Positions 25,900 through 37,466 of a stretch of 64,000 bases of DNA are shown piece after piece. The notes below the pieces were generated by a model. That model was given only the letters and a program-made list of their open reading frames with translations. It was not told the origin of the DNA and ran no database searches. The position numbers and the translations under genes are program-made. The stretch spans positions 62,001 to 126,000 of the forward strand of contig LR778134.1 in assembly GCA_902809935.1 (NCBI GenBank). Direction: 5' to 3'. This stretch comes from Ruminococcaceae bacterium BL-4. GTDB lineage: Bacteria > Bacillota > Clostridia > Oscillospirales > Acutalibacteraceae. The stretch's first letter is position 1. Each line of letters opens with the position of its first letter.

Positions 25900-27618
25900 C
25901 TACTTTGCAATGGGAAGTGTTACCGTAAAGGTGCTGCCTTTTTCCGGTACACTTTCTACACTAACTGTACCGCCATATAAAACCGCTAGGTGTTTGACGA
26001 TCGAGAGTCCCAATCCGGTACCGCCAATTTCTCTGGAACGGGAAGCATCCACCCGATAAAATCGTTCAAACAAGCGCCCGATATGTTCCGGTGCGATCCC
26101 AATCCCAGTATCTTTTACATTGATCACAACCATATTTCGCCTCAAAAGTCCATCAACGCTGACTGTTCCACCCTTGCGGTTATACTTAATTGCATTCTCG
26201 ACCAGATTAGAAATCATCTGTTGAAGCCGTGTGGGAGAAAAACGAACAATCGCTTTGGGATCAACGTGATAGCTAAGCTGCACTTCATTTTGTTTAGCTG
26301 TCTGCGAAAGGCGTCCCACCACTTCTTTTACCGCTTGTTCTACCGAACACATTTTTGCAGAAGGATCTTCTTTGGCATTTTCAATTTGGGAAAGTGCCAA
26401 CATATCGTCAATTAAATGCTGCAACCGCTGTGTCTCCATATCCAGCACATCGTAAAAGTAAGCACGGGTTTTTTCATCCCGGTCAGCACTCTTTAAAAGC
26501 TCAATACTTCCCCTGATTGCAGTCAGCGGCGTTTTTAGTTCATGGGTAACATTCGAAACAAATTCCGTGCGCAGTTGTTCCAGCTGCTTCATCCTGGTAA
26601 CATCAGAAATCACCGCCAAAGCCGTATGGCCGTCATCAACACGAACGGCATAAACGGTCAGCTTCTGCTCTTCTTTCTGCCCGCTCAGTTCCTGACGAAC
26701 TGCTTCTCCGCTTTCCATTGCGCGGTGCATCAGATGTCCAATATGGGCTAAAAGAAGACTGCCTTCCATCTGACCCCCAACTGCAAGATGTGGAATTCCA
26801 ACTAGCTCTCTCGCACGTTCATTTAAAAACTGTACTTTATCTTCTCGATCAATTGCCAAAACTCCGCTGTCCATGCTATCCAAAAGGCCCTCCAGCTGAT
26901 TTTGGTTATGCCGTTGCGCCTCCATCGCCTGCTGAGTACTTTGGGCCATCTTGTTAAAAGAACTTGCCAAATCCCCGACTTCGTCTTTTTCGGTTACTTT
27001 AACGCGGCTGGAATACTCCCCTTTGGCAATCTTTCCTGCAGCCTTCGTCAGTTCCTGCAAGGGACGCGTTGCACGGGAAACCATTGCTCCCGTAATAGCC
27101 AAAACTATCAGGACCCCCAATCCGATACTAAACGCTGCTGTTTTCCAAAGTCCCAAAATCTCCTGATCAATTTGAGTGGTCGGCAGAGCTGCTCTTAAAA
27201 TAACGCCGCTTTCTAAAGAAATTGCTTCATAATAATAACTCTGATGAACGGTGGCGCTCATACGTGTATCCGTTCCACGTCCAAACTCTTTTGCAGCTTT
27301 TACTTCCGGACGATTCGCATGATTTTCTAAAATTTCTTTCTGAGTACTATCTCCCAGCACTTGTCCATCAGAAGAGATAATACTGATGCGCATCTCATCT
27401 CCATTTTGGCTGAGCTGTTCTCCTACTTCCTGTGCGATTTCCTGTGGATCCTGCAAAATTTTATCCTCTTCGGCAGACAAAACAGAAAGCGCCGTTGAAA
27501 CTCTCTGCGAAAACATCTCGTGATAACGCTGCTGCACTTGAAAAGCAGAAAACAGAAACGCCGCAGAAAATGCCAAAACGACTGTAATACTATTTAAAAG
27601 AATCAGTTTTTTCTTCAT
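25900..27618 (-). CDS. phoR: Phosphate-sensing histidine kinase PhoR
   Basis: A 572-aa membrane sensor kinase. Two membrane segments (about 5-25 and 160-180) flank an extracytoplasmic domain, followed by HAMP (about 180-235), PAS (about 245-340), the HisKA box with phospho-His in SNVTHELKTPLTAI (about 355), and an ATPase domain with N box NLVENAIKYN, DTGIGIAP and GGTGLGLSIVKH. Its ATG overlaps the phoB stop (ATGA), so the pair is coupled. It follows the pst-phoU genes, which identifies it as the phosphate-responsive kinase. Confidence 0.9.
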   Translation of the reverse strand: MKKKLILLNSITVVLAFSAAFLFSAFQVQQRYHEMFSQRVSTALSVLSAEEDKILQDPQEIAQEVGEQLSQNGDEMRISIISSDGQVLGDSTQKEILENHANRPEVKAAKEFGRGTDTRMSATVHQSYYYEAISLESGVILRAALPTTQIDQEILGLWKTAAFSIGLGVLIVLAITGAMVSRATRPLQELTKAAGKIAKGEYSSRVKVTEKDEVGDLASSFNKMAQSTQQAMEAQRHNQNQLEGLLDSMDSGVLAIDREDKVQFLNERARELVGIPHLAVGGQMEGSLLLAHIGHLMHRAMESGEAVRQELSGQKEEQKLTVYAVRVDDGHTALAVISDVTRMKQLEQLRTEFVSNVTHELKTPLTAIRGSIELLKSADRDEKTRAYFYDVLDMETQRLQHLIDDMLALSQIENAKEDPSAKMCSVEQAVKEVVGRLSQTAKQNEVQLSYHVDPKAIVRFSPTRLQQMISNLVENAIKYNRKGGTVSVDGLLRRNMVVINVKDTGIGIAPEHIGRLFERFYRVDASRSREIGGTGLGLSIVKHLAVLYGGTVSVESVPEKGSTFTVTLPIAK

Positions 27619-28313
27619 GAGTGATCTCCGACAAATTTATATCCAACCCCGCGTACTGTAATTAAGTATCGAGGGCTATCCGGATTCTCTTCAATTTTCT
27701 GCCTCAAATAACGCATATGAACATCGACCGTGCGAGTATCTCCGAAATATTCCACACCCCAAACTTTATCAAGCAGCATATCTCTGGTAAGCACTTTCCC
27801 AGTGTTCTGCATTAAAATACAAAGAAGGTCAAATTCCTTTGCTGTGAGTTCAATCACTGTCCCATTCTTTTTAACTGTATGACGCGAAATATCAACTAAA
27901 AGGCCGCCTTCTTCCAAAACCTCTTCCTCGTTTTCTTTGGAATCATTCACTCTTCTGAGAATTGCCCGCACTCTTGCGCAGAGCTCTTTGATTCCAAACG
28001 GCTTTGTCACATAATCATCGGCACCCATTTCCAGTCCAACTACCTTGTCAATTTCTTCACCTTTGGCAGTCAGCATTAAAATCGGAATTTTTCTCCACGA
28101 TTTCTCTTCCCGCAGCCGCCGGCATACTTCCAAGCCATCCATCCCCGGCATCATCCAATCAAGGATAATTGCATCCGGTTTTTTTCGACTCATTCCTTTT
28201 AGAAGGCTTTCCCCATCCGAAAATTCGGCCGTCTCAAATCCTGCGTCCCTTAGGCCAAAGGCTACTAATTTTCGAATATTCATCTCATCATCGACAACAT
28301 AAATAAGTGCCAT
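27615..28313 (-). CDS. phoB: Phosphate response regulator (PhoB/PhoP type)
   Basis: A 232-aa OmpR-family regulator. The receiver domain has the phospho-acceptor Asp in IILDWMMPG (about residue 53) and Lys in YVTKPF. The C-terminal winged helix ends with VDVHMRYLRQKIEENP and RGVGYKF. It is expected to bind the repeat upstream of pstS. Located between phoU and phoR in one operon. Confidence 0.9.
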   Translation of the reverse strand: MALIYVVDDEMNIRKLVAFGLRDAGFETAEFSDGESLLKGMSRKKPDAIILDWMMPGMDGLEVCRRLREEKSWRKIPILMLTAKGEEIDKVVGLEMGADDYVTKPFGIKELCARVRAILRRVNDSKENEEEVLEEGGLLVDISRHTVKKNGTVIELTAKEFDLLCILMQNTGKVLTRDMLLDKVWGVEYFGDTRTVDVHMRYLRQKIEENPDSPRYLITVRGVGYKFVGDHS

Positions 28314-28324
28314 AACTTCCTCCG

Positions 28325-29005
28325 TTATTTCCCGTTAGGAAGCTCCTCTTCTCCATTGAGGTCCGGATGCTCCCCTGTTCCCCGATAGATCACCCATTCT
28401 GCAATATTTGTTGCGTGGTCTCCCATCCGTTCAATATACTTAATAATAAAAAGAAGATCAACCTCTTTCATCACTTGTTCCGGATTTTTAGAAATAGAAA
28501 CACAAATTTCCAAAACCAGTTTTCCAAATGCAGAATCGACTGCATCGTCTTCTTTGCAAACAGCCCTTGCTTCTTCCAAATCGCCGCTCAAAAAGACATC
28601 CATCGCTCTTTGAAACATCGACTGTGCCATCCCCATCATCTGCACCACATTGTTGATAAGCAAACTATTGGGATCAAGCGTCCCTGTCTCTAAAATTTCA
28701 CAGATATCGGCGCACTGATCAGCCTCGCGTTCCATATCGGTCAAAATTTTAAGGCAGGCGGCAATCTCCCGCAGATCATGAGCTAAAGGCTGCTGCATTG
28801 CAAGCAGGTTCATGCAAAACTTTTCGTTCTCCTGCTCTAAAGAATCAATTTCCCGATCTCCCAAAACGACCTGTTGGGCCAACTCCCGATCATCTGTTTT
28901 CAGCACCCGGATCGTCTTTTCAATTCGGTCGCTGATCATAAGAGCCATTTGTATCATCTGTTCGTTAAGTTTTTTAAGTTCCTGATCGAAATATTTTCTG
29001 GGCAT
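28325..29005 (-). CDS. phoU: Phosphate transport regulator PhoU
   Basis: A 226-aa all-helical protein with two PhoU repeats, ending in the characteristic YIERMGDHATNIAEWVIY (about 190-207); the first repeat has DMEREADQCADICE. It links the Pst transporter to the PhoR kinase and inhibits signalling when phosphate is plentiful. Lies between pstB and phoB. Confidence 0.93.
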   Translation of the reverse strand: MPRKYFDQELKKLNEQMIQMALMISDRIEKTIRVLKTDDRELAQQVVLGDREIDSLEQENEKFCMNLLAMQQPLAHDLREIAACLKILTDMEREADQCADICEILETGTLDPNSLLINNVVQMMGMAQSMFQRAMDVFLSGDLEEARAVCKEDDAVDSAFGKLVLEICVSISKNPEQVMKEVDLLFIIKYIERMGDHATNIAEWVIYRGTGEHPDLNGEEELPNGK

Positions 29006-29059
29006 AATCCGGTCTCCTTTTGTATCATACCATATTTTTATAAAAACGCGAGCAAAAAA

Positions 29060-29959
29060 TCAGCCAAATCTTCCTGTAATATAGCGCTCTGTGCGTTCGT
29101 CCAATGGATTATTAAACATATCCATTGTATTGGAATACTCCACAATTTCACCCAGCAGGAAGAAAGCGGTATTATCGGCAATTCGTCCTGCCTGCTGCAT
29201 ATTGTGCGTAACGATAATGACGGTATATTTTTTGCGCAGATCGCCCATTAAATCTTCAATTTTCAAAGTAGAGATCGGATCCAGCGCGCTGGTAGGTTCA
29301 TCCATCAAAAGGATATCCGGCTCCACTGCAAGTGCACGGGCAATACAAAGCCGCTGCTGCTGCCCGCCGGACATTCCCAGTGCACTCTTTTTTAAGCGAT
29401 CTTTTACTTCATCCCACAAAGCGGCCTGTTTTAAACTGGTCTCTACGATTTCATCCAATTTCTGCTTTTGCTTGACTCCATGAATCCGTGGCCCATAAGC
29501 AATATTATCATAAATAGACATTGGAAACGGATTTGCTTTTTGAAATACCATTCCTGCACGTTTTCTTAAAAGAGTGACATCCGTTCTGGAATCGTAAATA
29601 TCTTCTCCGTCAATCGTAACCTTTCCTGCAATTTTACAGCCGGGCACCAGGTCGTTCATTCGATTGAGCGTTTTTAAGCAAGTTGATTTTCCGCAGCCGG
29701 AAGGCCCAATAAATGCTGTTATTTTGTTGGCTGCAATGTCCATATTTACATTTTTCAGCGCATGAAAAGACTCTTTCGCACTTTCATAATAAAGATTCAG
29801 ATCATGAATCCCTACCTTAACATTTTCGATCCCGCAAAGATTTCCATAAACAGTTTCATGGGAGTTCATGTCGGCTGTTTCTTTTAGCTGCCATGTTTCC
29901 TGTCTTTCGTCTACTAAATCGACCAAAGCAGATGTTTGATTTACGATATTCTCCATCAT
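29060..29959 (-). CDS. pstB: Phosphate ABC transporter ATPase PstB
   Basis: ATPase of the high-affinity phosphate importer, 299 aa. Walker [10 protein letters not shown], signature [16 protein letters not shown], Walker [14 protein letters not shown] and [10 protein letters not shown] are present. AAAGGAG precedes the start. The domain proper begins near residue 48; the first 47 residues are an N-terminal extension not usual in PstB, with no recognisable motif. An internal Met at 31 could be an alternative start but lacks a ribosome site. Confidence 0.93.
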   Translation of the reverse strand: MMENIVNQTSALVDLVDERQETWQLKETADMNSHETVYGNLCGIENVKVGIHDLNLYYESAKESFHALKNVNMDIAANKITAFIGPSGCGKSTCLKTLNRMNDLVPGCKIAGKVTIDGEDIYDSRTDVTLLRKRAGMVFQKANPFPMSIYDNIAYGPRIHGVKQKQKLDEIVETSLKQAALWDEVKDRLKKSALGMSGGQQQRLCIARALAVEPDILLMDEPTSALDPISTLKIEDLMGDLRKKYTVIIVTHNMQQAGRIADNTAFFLLGEIVEYSNTMDMFNNPLDERTERYITGRFG

Positions 29960-29971
29960 TTTATTTCTCCT

Positions 29972-30880
29972 TTATTTGGAAGCGCCGGTCGCTTTTTGAT
30001 CAATTTTTCGGCTGAGGATTCGTGCCAAGAGGCTAAACAGAAGAACCATCAAAATTAATACAGCCGAACAAAAATTTGCAATCTGTGTTGCATTTGCAGC
30101 AATGGATTCCGTACGGGAAGCCCAAATCTGTAAAGCCAGCGTTTCGCCCGGACGCATAGGATTGAGTGGACAGGTCGGAGAAGTCAGATCCCAGTTGCTC
30201 CAGTTGATATCCGTGCTCATTCCTGCCGTATAAAGCAAAGTGGCAGCCTCGCCGAATCCCCGTCCGGCAGCTAAAATAATGCCGGTCATAATGCGCGGAA
30301 CACAAGCGGGTAAAAGCATATGCACAATCGACTGCCAGTGAGTGGCGCCAACCGCAAGAGAGCCGCTTTTATATTCTCCGGGCAGTGCCTGAAACGCGTC
30401 CACCGTGGTCGACGTAATCAGCGGCAGGCAAAGAATAGAAACAGAAAAAGCGCCTGCCAAAAGGTTCCAGTGCTGATGAGTCATCACAATAAAAACAAGA
30501 TATCCGAAAAGGCCAATGACAATGGATGGCAATGAAGAAAGCGTCTCGACGCACATCCGGATAAAGCGAGTCAGCTTTCCATCTTTTGCATATTCCGCAA
30601 GATAAATTCCAGCAAATATGCCAATAGGAACACTGATTAAAAGGGACAAAAACACCAGATAGATGGTGTTAAAAAATTGATTCCCAATTCCCTCTGCCGT
30701 AAAAGAAAGCAAACTGCTGTCAAAATTCGAAAAGCCTGAAATCAACACATCCAGCAAAAAAGCAGCCAGCAAAAGGAGGAAAAAGCCCGCTACCACATAA
30801 AACAGTCCGGTCATAAGCCGATCTGTTGTGCGGCATTTTCGGCTAAAATGATCCAATTCGTTTTTTGAATTATTGTGCAT
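29972..30880 (-). CDS. pstA: Phosphate ABC transporter permease PstA
   Basis: A 302-aa inner-membrane subunit with six predicted helices and the ABC-permease EAA-type loop (ALPGEYKSGSLAVGATHWQS; AAGRGFGEAATLLYTAG). It overlaps the pstC end by 11 bases, as usual for pst operons. Confidence 0.93.
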   Translation of the reverse strand: MHNNSKNELDHFSRKCRTTDRLMTGLFYVVAGFFLLLLAAFLLDVLISGFSNFDSSLLSFTAEGIGNQFFNTIYLVFLSLLISVPIGIFAGIYLAEYAKDGKLTRFIRMCVETLSSLPSIVIGLFGYLVFIVMTHQHWNLLAGAFSVSILCLPLITSTTVDAFQALPGEYKSGSLAVGATHWQSIVHMLLPACVPRIMTGIILAAGRGFGEAATLLYTAGMSTDINWSNWDLTSPTCPLNPMRPGETLALQIWASRTESIAANATQIANFCSAVLILMVLLFSLLARILSRKIDQKATGASK

Positions 30881-31781
30881 TGATTTTCTCCTTTCTGCTT
30901 GAAATCAAATGAATAAGAAAAATAAAGAGCAGAGAAATCAGGAAAAGCAACAGCGCCATTGTCCAAAGTGCCGTATTATATTCCCCACCCTCAGCAGCGC
31001 CGCCCATATTAGAGGCGATCGTCGCAGTAAGATTTGAAGTCGGCGAAAAAATCGATTTTGGAAAAGCTTTCATTTGCCCGATCACCATCGCAACTGCAAG
31101 AGCTTCTCCAAAGGCGCGTGCAAGGCCAAGAATAATTCCAGTGAGGATTCCGGACCGTGCATTGGGAACGACAATTCGATAAATAGTCTGCCAGCGTGTG
31201 GAGCCCATCCCATAGGCCGCCTCTCGATAACTGTCAGGGACGCTTTGAATTGCATCGGCCGCCACTGTCGTAATGGATGGAAAAATCATGACTGCCAAAA
31301 CGATTGCAGAAGCAAGAACGCCATATCCCATTGGCTGATGAAAAACCGTTCGAATTGTTGGGACTAAAATGGAAAGTCCGACCCATCCATAAACGACGGA
31401 TGGAATTCCGACAAAGATTTCAATGGCCGGTCGAAAAAATTTTTTCCCAAAACCCGGTGCAATTTCGGTAATAAAAATTGCAGAGACTAAGCTAAAGGGA
31501 ACCGCAATCACCAGCGCCAATCCACAGGTAGCAAGCGAACCAACAATAAAAATTGCAGCACCAACATGGCCCCCTCCTATAAAATCATCCATAGGACTCC
31601 AGTTTGAGGAAAAGAGAAACTCGCTAACCGAATGCTGATATTGGACAAAGGTTCCTATTCCCTTTGCAGAAAGAAAAATTCCGATTGCAAAGGTTACTGC
31701 AATCATAAAAACGCCAAAAATGGTCACAACGGTTCGCCCTGCATATTCCTTTCGGATATGCCCCGAAATTCTTTTATTCAT
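30870..31781 (-). CDS. pstC: Phosphate ABC transporter permease PstC
   Basis: A 303-aa inner-membrane subunit with six predicted helices and signatures GWVGLSILVPTIR and YREAAYGMGSTRWQTIYRIV. ATG 31781 (MNKRISGHIRKEY) is preferred to the ATG four codons earlier because GGAG overlaps that earlier start. A strong hairpin lies between pstS and this gene. Confidence 0.93.
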   Translation of the reverse strand: MNKRISGHIRKEYAGRTVVTIFGVFMIAVTFAIGIFLSAKGIGTFVQYQHSVSEFLFSSNWSPMDDFIGGGHVGAAIFIVGSLATCGLALVIAVPFSLVSAIFITEIAPGFGKKFFRPAIEIFVGIPSVVYGWVGLSILVPTIRTVFHQPMGYGVLASAIVLAVMIFPSITTVAADAIQSVPDSYREAAYGMGSTRWQTIYRIVVPNARSGILTGIILGLARAFGEALAVAMVIGQMKAFPKSIFSPTSNLTATIASNMGGAAEGGEYNTALWTMALLLFLISLLFIFLIHLISSRKEKINAQ

Positions 31782-31802
31782 AAAGCACTCCATTTTATAT
31801 AT

Positions 31803-31840
31803 GAAAAGTTCAGACGAACAAGTTTTCCGTCTGAACTTTC
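31803..31840 (-). other. Hairpin between pstS and pstC
   Basis: Stem GAAAGTTCAGACG with CGTCTGAACTTTTC in the pstS-pstC gap. It probably stabilises the pstS message or partly terminates transcription, giving more binding protein than membrane subunits. Confidence 0.65.
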
Positions 31841-31885
31841 CGATTCCAATTTGTTTAAAAGCACAAATCTTTATTTTGAAAAGCC

Positions 31886-32827
31886 TTATTTAGCTGCAGC
31901 ATCACGGCTGGAGGTAACGGATGAATCCATTTTAGCGGTAATGCCATAACCAAGTTGTTCCATCTTCTGGCCGTACTCATCCGAGCAAATAAAGTTAAGA
32001 TACTCTTTCACTGCACCGGTTGCTTCCCCTTTGGTGTACATGTGCTCGTATCCCCAAACCGGATATTTCCCGTTGTAAGTGTTTTCCAGAGTTGGTGCAG
32101 CCCCGTCGATTGCAACCGCTGTTACTTTATTTGCATTGTCTCCAACTAAATAGCTCAACGCCACATATCCGATGGCCCCTTTATTTTCTTCCACCGATTT
32201 CATAAGAGTACCGGAATTATCGGTTTCAAGTGCAGCGTTGCTGGCTTCCTGATTACCGTTTAGTGCATATTGCGTAAATAAAGCTCTCGTTCCAGAGGTA
32301 GTCGGACGGGTCACCAGCACGATTGCTTCATCCGGACCACCAACATCTTTCCAGTTGGTGATTTGAGCGGTAAAAATAGAAATCAACTGTTCTTTCGTCA
32401 AGTTTGTAATTCCGACATCCTTGCTGACAATTGGGGCCATTGTAACAACACAGACTTTATGATCCACCAATTCTTTTGCCTGATCGGCCGTCAGTTTCGA
32501 CGCGGCTTCCACATCAGAATTTCCGATGTTAACAGATCCATCCGAGACCTGCTTTAACCCGTCTCCAGAGCCTCCGGCATTTAAGGTAATCGAAACATTT
32601 GGATATTTCTCTTTGAACGCTTTTGCAGCATCCTGTGCCAACGGCAAAAGGGCGCTTGATCCAGATCCCGTAATGGTTCCGCTAATATCCGCCGCTCCTA
32701 ATTTTGACGTTGTAGTGCTTGCTGCTCCAGAAGCTGTACTGCTTCCCGATGCAGCGCTCTGGCCGCATCCAGCTAAAGTAGAAGATACCAGTAAAACCGA
32801 TAATATAAAGCCAACCATTTTTTTCAT
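31886..32827 (-). CDS. pstS: Phosphate-binding lipoprotein PstS
   Basis: A 313-aa secreted lipoprotein: signal with lipobox LAGC, an Ala/Ser/Thr linker, then the phosphate-binding fold (ISGTITGSGSSALLPLAQDA; NAGGSGDGLKQVSDG; TRPTTSGTRALFTQYAL). These Ser/Thr/Gly loops bind phosphate. First gene of the pst-pho operon, directly behind the Pho box. Confidence 0.94.
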   Translation of the reverse strand: MKKMVGFILSVLLVSSTLAGCGQSAASGSSTASGAASTTTSKLGAADISGTITGSGSSALLPLAQDAAKAFKEKYPNVSITLNAGGSGDGLKQVSDGSVNIGNSDVEAASKLTADQAKELVDHKVCVVTMAPIVSKDVGITNLTKEQLISIFTAQITNWKDVGGPDEAIVLVTRPTTSGTRALFTQYALNGNQEASNAALETDNSGTLMKSVEENKGAIGYVALSYLVGDNANKVTAVAIDGAAPTLENTYNGKYPVWGYEHMYTKGEATGAVKEYLNFICSDEYGQKMEQLGYGITAKMDSSVTSSRDAAAK

Positions 32828-32897
32828 AATCGCTTTGTCTCCTCATTTTTTTATTTTATTATTTTCCTTTTGTACGATGCTATTCTATCGACACAAT

Positions 32898-32920
32898 GTT
32901 AAAACGAAGTTAAATGTAAT
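32898..32920 (-). promoter_or_regulatory. Pho box upstream of pstS
   Basis: On the minus strand two TTTAAC repeats lie exactly 11 bp apart (plus-strand GTTAAA at 32898-32903 and 32909-32914), with a weaker third hexamer TTACAT next to them. The 11-bp period is the spacing of Bacillus-type PhoP boxes, and it precedes a pst operon that carries its own phoB. Confidence 0.75.
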
Positions 32921-32940
32921 TTAGAACTCTTTAAAAAACA

Positions 32941-32978
32941 AAAAACTCCGGCAGCTATAAAAAGCTGTCGGAGTTTTT
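32941..32978. terminator. Terminator downstream of groEL
   Basis: Stem AAAAACTCCG-CAGCT with AGCTG-CGGAGTTTTT between the groEL end and the pst promoter region. Confidence 0.88.
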
Positions 32979-33011
32979 TAATCAATGAGAATTTATTTCA
33001 TGGTTTCAAAA

Positions 33012-34658
<1,647 letters not shown>

Positions 34659-34673
34659 TTATGATCAGATGAA

Positions 34674-34973
<300 letters not shown>

Positions 34974-35000
34974 TTAAAAATAAAGCATAGATTACTGTTT

Positions 35001-35060
35001 TTAGCACTCTTTATCCTTGAGTGCTAAACTTATTGTAACGGCTTATGTCGAAAAAATCAA
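35001..35060 (-). promoter_or_regulatory. groESL promoter with CIRCE operator
   Basis: CIRCE is a perfect TTAGCACTC-N9-GAGTGCTAA (35001-35027), the HrcA site. Upstream on the minus strand TTGATT (35055-35060) and TACAAT (35032-35037) are 17 bp apart. Expression is therefore repressed by HrcA and induced by heat. Confidence 0.95.
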
Positions 35061-35129
35061 GGGGTTTTTCACAGAAATTTTCGATTTCATAAATTATTTA
35101 CAAATTAGCGAATTTTCCCAACTGTAAAA

Positions 35130-35162
35130 AAAGAACAGCAGAAAATTTTCTGCTGCTCTTTT
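35130..35162 (-). terminator. Terminator after the GNAT gene
   Basis: Near-perfect palindrome: AGCAGCAGAAAA with TTTTCTGCTG and A/T runs, immediately downstream of the acetyltransferase stop. Confidence 0.8.
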
Positions 35163-35655
35163 ATGAAAGTGTCTTCTGAAATCGTACCCCATATGCGAAA
35201 AAAGGCTTGTCCAAATATTTTATCTGATCAACTTGATATCCATTTTTTTGATAAAAAGCAACAGCCGACGTATTTTTCTGAAAAGCCCAAATTACGATCT
35301 CCCGAAAGCCTTCTTTTTGGGCCTGCATTTCTGCAAAGCGAATCAATTCAGAACCAATTTTCTGCCGTTGAAACGCTTTTTTCAAATAAATACGCCAAAC
35401 TTCGGAAGAACCTTCTTTATCAGGATCTTCGGATTGACCAATGGACAATAAAGCAACCACTTGATGATCTTGCTCATAGATATAATTTTCCAATCTGCCG
35501 GAAAGAAAGTCTTTCTTCAATCTTTCTTTCCTGTCGGCACATCCCTTTTCCCCAAGCAGTTCTTTGTTTACATAACCTGCATAAACAGATTTCCAATTAT
35601 CATTGACGATATCACAAACAATATCCATATCCTTACTTTGCAGTGGACGAATCAT
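35161..35655 (-). CDS. GNAT-family N-acetyltransferase
   Basis: A 164-aa acyl-CoA-dependent acetyltransferase. The acetyl-CoA pyrophosphate loop is visible as RQKIGSELIRFAE (about residues 95-107), preceded by the beta strand EVWRIYLKKAFQ and followed by FYQKNGYQ, the usual GNAT C-terminal motif. The substrate is unknown. Preceded by GGAGG; it follows the rRNA methyltransferase gene. Confidence 0.85.
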   Translation of the reverse strand: MIRPLQSKDMDIVCDIVNDNWKSVYAGYVNKELLGEKGCADRKERLKKDFLSGRLENYIYEQDHQVVALLSIGQSEDPDKEGSSEVWRIYLKKAFQRQKIGSELIRFAEMQAQKEGFREIVIWAFQKNTSAVAFYQKNGYQVDQIKYLDKPFFAYGVRFQKTLS

Positions 35656-35698
35656 TTTCTTCCTCCAAAATGCTGAGTTTTAAAGGCCATTATCATTT

Positions 35699-36847
35699 TC
35701 AGGGCTTTGAAAACGATTCTTCCTTTGGCGTCCGAAAATACTGATAGTATTGACACTTGATCATTCCATTATAAAGTTTGCGTCGGCGGTCCGCTTTACG
35801 TCCAAAGCATTCTTCAAATGTTTCATCAGGAGAGATGATTCCATAACTCCAGCCGTGCTTTGGCACAAAGGCTTTCCCCATCGTGCGGTAAAGTTCTTCT
35901 GCCTGATCAAGATCAAGCAGCCGCTCTCCATAAGGCGGATTGCAAATAACGCATCCAAAATCCCCCAGCGGCTGAAAATCGTGCAAGTCCCGATTTTCCA
36001 CATGAACATGACCAATTACGCCGGCCTTTTTTGCATTGTCCAGCGCAAGATCTACCGCCGCTTTGTCAATATCAAAGCCATGTGCCTCAAAGGCCGCATC
36101 CCGCAATACCAGTGAGCGGGCACGATCGCGTTCTTCCTGCCAGAGTTTATGATCTATATTCTGCCAATGTTCAGCGGAAAAGCGACGCTGCATCCCCGGA
36201 GCAATATTCATTGCATACATAGCAGCTTCAATTAAAATCGTACCGGAGCCACAGCAGGGATCAATAAAATTCGCGTCCGAATGGACTCGGCTCAAATCGA
36301 CCATTGCAGCGGCCAAAGTCTCTTTAATGGGCGCTTCTGCCGCATTCTGACGATAACCGCGCTTATGAAGTCCTGCTCCGCTGGTATCAATCATTAGGCT
36401 GATCTGATCCTTCATCAGCAAAAACTGAATCTGGTAAAGAGTTCCTGTCTCGTGGAACCAATCCACCCGATATTTTGATTTCAGTCGTTCCACGATCGCC
36501 TTTTTTATAATTTTCTGGCAGCTCGGCAAACTGCTGAGTTGGCTGGAAAGGATTCTCCCTTTTACCGGAAACGCATCCTCTTTTCCGATCCACCGTTCCC
36601 ATGGCAGCGCTTTTACTCCTTCAAAAAGCTGATCGAAAGTCTTTGAAGGAAACGTTCCCATCAATACCTGTACCCGTTCGCTATATCTGGAATTCAAGTT
36701 TGCACGAACAAGGCTTCTTTCATCTCCTGAAAAAATCACCTTTCCGTTTTGGGGACGAACATTCTGCATTTCCATTCTGCGCAGCTCGTTTGCCACCAAC
36801 CCTTCTACCCCTAAAATGCAGGGACAGCACAATTCAAATTGTTCCAT
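35699..36847 (-). CDS. THUMP-domain RNA guanine-N2 methyltransferase (RlmL/YpsC type)
   Basis: A 382-aa SAM-dependent RNA methyltransferase. The N-terminal THUMP domain spans about residues 5-155. The Rossmann fold has the SAM loop FIDPCCGSGTILIEAA (about 193-208) and the catalytic NPPYGER (about 291-297), whose Asn-Pro-Pro-Tyr is specific to amino-group methylation. Matches Firmicute YpsC and the N-terminal half of E. coli RlmKL, which makes m2G2445 in 23S rRNA. GGAGG precedes the ATG. Confidence 0.88.
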   Translation of the reverse strand: MEQFELCCPCILGVEGLVANELRRMEMQNVRPQNGKVIFSGDERSLVRANLNSRYSERVQVLMGTFPSKTFDQLFEGVKALPWERWIGKEDAFPVKGRILSSQLSSLPSCQKIIKKAIVERLKSKYRVDWFHETGTLYQIQFLLMKDQISLMIDTSGAGLHKRGYRQNAAEAPIKETLAAAMVDLSRVHSDANFIDPCCGSGTILIEAAMYAMNIAPGMQRRFSAEHWQNIDHKLWQEERDRARSLVLRDAAFEAHGFDIDKAAVDLALDNAKKAGVIGHVHVENRDLHDFQPLGDFGCVICNPPYGERLLDLDQAEELYRTMGKAFVPKHGWSYGIISPDETFEECFGRKADRRRKLYNGMIKCQYYQYFRTPKEESFSKP

Positions 36848-36877
36848 AAAACCTCCATTGATAAAAATTCAGAAAAA

Positions 36878-36909
36878 GGCAGGGACGCTGACAAAAGAGC
36901 GCCCCTGCC
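36878..36909 (-). terminator. Terminator after hpf
   Basis: Stem GGCAGGG-CGCT with AGCG-CCCTGCC downstream of the hibernation factor gene. Confidence 0.75.
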
Positions 36910-36926
36910 GGCCTTAAATTCAGCTT

Positions 36927-37466
36927 TTATTCGCCGTTCGGCTCCAAAAAGCCGTAATTTCCGTCGCGGCGTTTATAAACGACATTGACCTCTCCTGTGT
37001 GTTCATTGCGGAACATAAAAAACTGATGTCCCAACATGTTCATCTGGAGGATCGCTTCTTCTACAGAAAGGGGCTTTACAAAGAAGTGTTTACTGCGCAC
37101 AACTTTATATTCCTCTTCTTTATCAGCTTTCTCTTGTGGTGCATAATCGGCAATATATTGATCAATGGCCGCTGTATGAACCGCTTTGTCCAATTTCGAT
37201 TTGTTCTTGCGGATCTGACGCCCCAAAGCGCTGATTACCTGATCCAAAGCATCATTCATTTCCTGCTCCGTATCTTCAGCACGATAAAAGATTCCGCGGT
37301 TTTGAATCGTAATTTCCACAGTCTGACGGTTCTTCTCTAAAGTAACCACTACTTTTGCCTGCGCATCTTCATCAAAGATGCGGTTAAACCGGCTTAGTTT
37401 TTTAATCGCAAGCTCTTTAAAATTATCACGAAGATTAACTTTTCGTCCAATAATGGTGACTTTCAT
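36927..37466 (-). CDS. hpf: Ribosome hibernation-promoting factor, long form
   Basis: A 179-aa protein. The N-terminal S30AE domain (about 1-100; KVTIIGRKVNLRDNFKELAI) binds the decoding region. The C-terminal dimerisation domain (about 120-177; YKVVRSKHFFVKPLSVEEAI then QMNMLGHQFFMFRNEHTGEV) makes 100S dimers, which is diagnostic of the long form. It silences ribosomes in stationary phase. Single gene with its own terminator. Confidence 0.95.
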   Translation of the reverse strand: MKVTIIGRKVNLRDNFKELAIKKLSRFNRIFDEDAQAKVVVTLEKNRQTVEITIQNRGIFYRAEDTEQEMNDALDQVISALGRQIRKNKSKLDKAVHTAAIDQYIADYAPQEKADKEEEYKVVRSKHFFVKPLSVEEAILQMNMLGHQFFMFRNEHTGEVNVVYKRRDGNYGFLEPNGE

